Shown here piece by piece: positions 8,501 through 11,022 of a stretch of DNA of 11,022 nt. The stretch is taken from assembly GCA_023247595.1 (NCBI GenBank), contig JAHFGF010000041.1, positions 1 through 11,022 of the forward strand. The letters run 5' to 3'. The first letter of the stretch is position 1. Every line of letters begins with the position of its first letter. Below the pieces are notes generated by a model that searched no databases, was not told the DNA's origin, and saw nothing but the letters and a program-made list of their open reading frames with translations. The stretch is from Candidatus Omnitrophota bacterium (GTDB lineage Bacteria > Omnitrophota > Koll11 > Zapsychrales > Fredricksoniimonadaceae). Position numbers and translations under genes: made by a program.

Positions 8501-8530
8501 AAAATCACCTCTTTTAATCCAACTCTTTCT

Positions 8531-9547
8531 ATGAGTCAATCGCAATTATTACAGGCATTTAACGGTAGAAATCAAAGAGTCCCTGTCTGGTTTATGCGCC
8601 AGGCTGGACGTTTTTTGCCGGAATACCAAGCCATTAAAAAGACACGGAAACTGCATGATATGTTTCGGGAACCGGAGCTTGCGGCCAAGATTACGTTATT
8701 GCCTGTTGAACTTCTCAAAGTAGACGCGGCCATATTGTTTGCCGATATCCTGACATTGCCCTCCGCCATGGGTTTTAGAATTACGTTTGTCGACGGCAAA
8801 GGTCCTGTGATTGAAAATCCGATCCAGGGCGAGCAGGATATTAAAAAGATTCATGATTTATCCGGGCTTAAGTATGTTCAACAAACCATCAAGCTGATTA
8901 ATCGGCAATTGCCGGATGACGTGCCGCTCATTGGATTTGCCGGCGCGCCATTTACCGTGGCTTCTTATCTGTTAAATCATTCGGGTTCATTAGGATTTCC
9001 TTGTGTTATCCGGTTTTTAATCGAGCATCCGAAGGCTTTTCATTTGTTGATGCGAAAGATAACAGCTAATACCATCACGTATTTAAATCTTCAGAAAGAC
9101 GCGGGCATTCAAGTATTTCAGCTTTTTGATACCTGGGGCGGGATTTTAAGGGCGACGGAGTATCAGGACTTTGTACTGCCCTATGTGAGAGAGATTTTCA
9201 AAAACGTTAAACTTCCGTCGATTTATTATCTAAAAAATTGCGCGCATCTATTAAAAGATATGGAGCAGTGCGGGGCTGATTTTTTGTCTGTCTGCGAAAC
9301 GGTTCAGATTGGAAATAATAAACTGCTCAATAAGACGAACAAAGGCATTCAAGGGAATTTGTATAACGGTTTGTTATATGCGGATAAAGAAATATTACGG
9401 CGAGAAGTGCGAAAGTTATTAAAGGCCGCGAAAAAAACGCATAAGCGTTATATTTTCAATCTCAATCACGGCATTTTTCCGGATACACCTGTCGCGCAGG
9501 TCCAATTGGTTTTGGATGAAATCAGAAAGTTTAAGTGGGATGGTTAA
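8531..9547 (+). CDS. hemE: Uroporphyrinogen decarboxylase
   Basis: HemE removes four acetate carboxyls from uroporphyrinogen III to give coproporphyrinogen III, the substrate of the neighbouring HemN. It has 338 residues, near the family norm. The N-terminal FMRQAGRFLPEY (21-32) with R23 and R27 is the hallmark. The catalytic Asp is D72 in FADILTLPSAMG; Y146 in the GAPFTVASY stretch and H313 in LNHGIFPDTP are also present. FDTWGGIL (199-206) has Thr where most members have Ser. Two usually conserved C-terminal spots differ: LSVCETV (252-258) replaces the common DW-containing strand, and QGNLYN (274-279) replaces QGNLDP. Activity is still likely because the main catalytic residues remain. There is no ribosome site at 8531, and the preceding 19 bases are mostly pyrimidines. 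Its end overlaps the preferred hemY start by 8 bp. Confidence 0.92.
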   Translation: MSQSQLLQAFNGRNQRVPVWFMRQAGRFLPEYQAIKKTRKLHDMFREPELAAKITLLPVELLKVDAAILFADILTLPSAMGFRITFVDGKGPVIENPIQGEQDIKKIHDLSGLKYVQQTIKLINRQLPDDVPLIGFAGAPFTVASYLLNHSGSLGFPCVIRFLIEHPKAFHLLMRKITANTITYLNLQKDAGIQVFQLFDTWGGILRATEYQDFVLPYVREIFKNVKLPSIYYLKNCAHLLKDMEQCGADFLSVCETVQIGNNKLLNKTNKGIQGNLYNGLLYADKEILRREVRKLLKAAKKTHKRYIFNLNHGIFPDTPVAQVQLVLDEIRKFKWDG

Positions 9548-10886
9548 AAATATTGTCATCATCGGCGGAGGAATAAGCGGATTAAGCCTTTTATACTTTT
9601 TAAAAAAGAAGTATCAGGCAAGAAGCGGCGTTCGTATTGTTTTGCTTGAAAAAAATACCTATCCCGGCGGAAATATCAGAACCATGTGCGACCAAGGCGC
9701 CTTGTTTGAATGCGGGCCGAATGGTTTTTTACCTAATCAGCCGGCCATGCTTGATTTGATTGAAGAATTGGGTTTAAGCGGGCAAGTGATTTGCGCTAAT
9801 CGCCATGCCAAAAAAAGGTTTGTACTGGTTGATGATGTCCTGCATCCGTTTCCAATGAATCCAGTAGCGCTTTTTCAATTCAAACCGTTTTCGTTGATTG
9901 ATAAGTTGAGAATTTTTATTGAACCTTTTATCCCGAAGGGAAAAGATCCTCAGGAATCTATGGATCATTTTGTCAAACGCCGGTTTGGTTTGGGGTGCGC
10001 TAAATATTTTGCTGATCCCATGGTAAGCGGGATTTACGGCGGGGATTCTAAGCATCTGAATGTCAAAGCCGCGTTTCCCAAGATTTATGAATATGAACAA
10101 AATTCCGGTTCGGTGATTAAGGGCATGCTGGCAGACAGAAAGGGAAGTAAAACCAAATCCGGATTAAAATCGTTTAAAAATGGAATGGGGACGCTTATAA
10201 ACGCGTTGGTTCAGGCATGCGGGGAGACGATTCATTTAGATGAGGCGGTTAAAGAAGTTATTCCGGCTAATCCTTATTTCTTAGTTGTCACGGATAAAGA
10301 AAAATACGCGGCCGATGAACTCTATATTTCAACGCCGGCTTTTACAGCTGGGAAATTATTGGAACAATCAAACGCGGATTTGGCCCAGGCGTTATTGAGT
10401 GTTGAGTACGCGCCCATCGCGGTTGTGGGGCTGCTTTTTAAGCGGACAGCTTTTGAACAAATGCCGGAAGGTTTTGGATATCTTATTCCGTCGTCGGAAA
10501 AGAAAATGGTTTTGGGTGTTTTAATTGAGAGTAATAATTTTGAAAACCGCTCATCAGGCGAAGATTTGATGTTTCGCGTCATGATTGGAGGGGCGCGTCA
10601 TCCAACGATCGTTAATTGCTCCAACGATGAGCTGGTTCGGTTAGCCGCCGATGAAATTAAAAAACGGTTCGGTGCCCAGCAGGATCCGGTCAAACAGTTT
10701 GTGCAGGTTTATGCCAAAGCCATTCCGCAATACGAAACGCAATATCCGGCTTTAAAAAATCGTATTTTAACCCAAGCGTCTTCTTTTAAACATTTGCATT
10801 TATTATCCAATTACCTTGATGGTGTTTCCGTTAACGATTGTGTGAAGAGCGCCAAACAGATGGCGGAACAATCCGCGTTAAGTTAA
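9540..10886 (+). CDS. hemY: Protoporphyrinogen/coproporphyrinogen oxidase, FAD-dependent HemY type
   Basis: This is a flavoprotein of the amine-oxidase-like PPO family, which removes six electrons from protoporphyrinogen IX (or coproporphyrinogen III in Gram-positive-type enzymes). From the ATG at 9540 it has 448 residues. An upstream ATG at 9516 would add eight, but 9540 places the dinucleotide motif IVIIGGGISGLS at residues 5-16, as usual in the family. LLEKNTYPGGNIRT follows, with E37 as the likely ribose-binding acid, then FECGPNGFLP. The C-terminal SNYLDGVSVNDCVKSA matches the second FAD-binding motif, with Ser replacing two usual Gly residues. The 8-bp overlap with hemE (ATGGTTAA) indicates translational coupling. 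It is unrelated to the flavodoxin-like HemG of E. coli. Most characterised HemY enzymes use oxygen, which is notable beside the oxygen-independent HemN. Confidence 0.92.
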   Translation: MVKNIVIIGGGISGLSLLYFLKKKYQARSGVRIVLLEKNTYPGGNIRTMCDQGALFECGPNGFLPNQPAMLDLIEELGLSGQVICANRHAKKRFVLVDDVLHPFPMNPVALFQFKPFSLIDKLRIFIEPFIPKGKDPQESMDHFVKRRFGLGCAKYFADPMVSGIYGGDSKHLNVKAAFPKIYEYEQNSGSVIKGMLADRKGSKTKSGLKSFKNGMGTLINALVQACGETIHLDEAVKEVIPANPYFLVVTDKEKYAADELYISTPAFTAGKLLEQSNADLAQALLSVEYAPIAVVGLLFKRTAFEQMPEGFGYLIPSSEKKMVLGVLIESNNFENRSSGEDLMFRVMIGGARHPTIVNCSNDELVRLAADEIKKRFGAQQDPVKQFVQVYAKAIPQYETQYPALKNRILTQASSFKHLHLLSNYLDGVSVNDCVKSAKQMAEQSALS

Positions 10887-10909
10887 CGTAAGGTCGATCT
10901 AAGTCTGGC

Positions 10910-11022
10910 TCAAGTGTGAGGGTTGGGATGAACGTGAATTGAGACCTACACAATTTCTTTAGAGACTTATTAGAGGAATTGTGTGCGGGCTCGTTGAACG
11001 GAATCACAATCCTCACACTTGA
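10910..11022. repeat. Long imperfect inverted repeat (about 113 nt) after the haem operon
   Basis: The stretch folds back on itself almost end to end. The outer arms TCAAGTGTGAGG (10910-10921) and CCTCACACTTGA (11011-11022) are exact reverse complements. GTTGGGAT (10922-10929) and ATCACAAT (11003-11010) extend the stem with one mismatch and one wobble. A looser middle follows, with GAG/CTC and CCT/GGG pairings. The inner stem, 10948-10960 with 10972-10984, pairs at all 13 positions (two G-U) around an 11-nt loop. No T-run is visible, so it is not a simple terminator, although the window ends exactly at the outer arm. It could be a structured RNA or 3' UTR, a miniature inverted-repeat element, or a dispersed palindromic repeat. 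No protein gene is supported here. The 23 bases before it (10887-10909) show nothing recognisable. Confidence 0.7.

Noticed and set aside
8504..8511. ATCACCTC before hemE, resembling the 16S rRNA 3' tail (anti-Shine-Dalgarno) itself
   Set aside because: It is in the wrong sense to bind the ribosome. A short match like this is likely chance, and no rRNA is nearby.
10831..11016. A 61-codon - strand frame over the end of hemY and the inverted repeat
   Set aside because: It overlaps hemY and the palindrome, has no recognisable domain, and its composition looks like translated non-coding DNA.
10910..11022. Integron attC site, prompted by GTTGAAC at 10994-11000 inside a palindromic stretch
   Set aside because: GTTGAAC fits the R' consensus loosely, but no matching RYYYAAC box sits at the symmetric place. 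The outer arms are perfectly paired, and there is no integrase or cassette structure.

Overview
The window reads as ordinary bacterial chromosome of moderate GC (roughly mid-forties percent by eye). Nine complete protein genes lie on the + strand. I see no tRNA, rRNA, CRISPR array, transposase or phage gene. Gene content fits a membrane-respiring, diderm-type bacterium. The sdhC-sdhA-sdhB order with a single-subunit di-haem cytochrome b558 anchor, the hemN/hemE/hemY cluster and the bacterial TMTC-like TPR membrane protein suggest the PVC superphylum or a neighbouring candidate phylum such as Omnitrophota. That placement is inference from gene content, not a phylogenetic result.

Layout. (1) 27-2996: a secreted GH26-like glycoside hydrolase, then after 3 bp a large multi-pass membrane protein with a C-terminal TPR array resembling eukaryotic TMTC O-mannosyltransferases. 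(2) 3061-3525: a small exported EF-hand protein with an Ala/Pro-rich linker. It has its own sigma70-type promoter, whose -35 box overlaps the end of the TPR gene. (3) 3526-3614: a spacer with repeated GTT(T)AATC motifs and a perfect 10-bp palindrome, probably the control region for the next operon. (4) 3615-7004: sdhC-sdhA-sdhB, a complete succinate dehydrogenase/fumarate reductase. (5) 7005-7126: a spacer with a good promoter. (6) 7127-10886: hemN-hemE-hemY, three late steps of haem synthesis, with hemE and hemY overlapping. (7) 10887-11022: non-coding, dominated by a long imperfect inverted repeat (10910-11022) that reaches the window edge.

How the genes work together. The Sdh complex needs haem b for its membrane anchor, and the adjacent operon makes protoporphyrin through uroporphyrinogen decarboxylation, radical-SAM coproporphyrinogen oxidation and FAD-dependent protoporphyrinogen oxidation. 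Ferrochelatase and the early haem genes are not in the window. The GH26-like enzyme and the TMTC-like protein are probably co-expressed and may both act on a surface glycan. The substrate is unknown.

No clearly undescribed multi-gene system is visible. The items most worth a second look are the long terminal inverted repeat, the altered motifs in HemE, the GH26/TMTC-like pair, the sdh upstream repeats, and the frequent lack of Shine-Dalgarno sequences.
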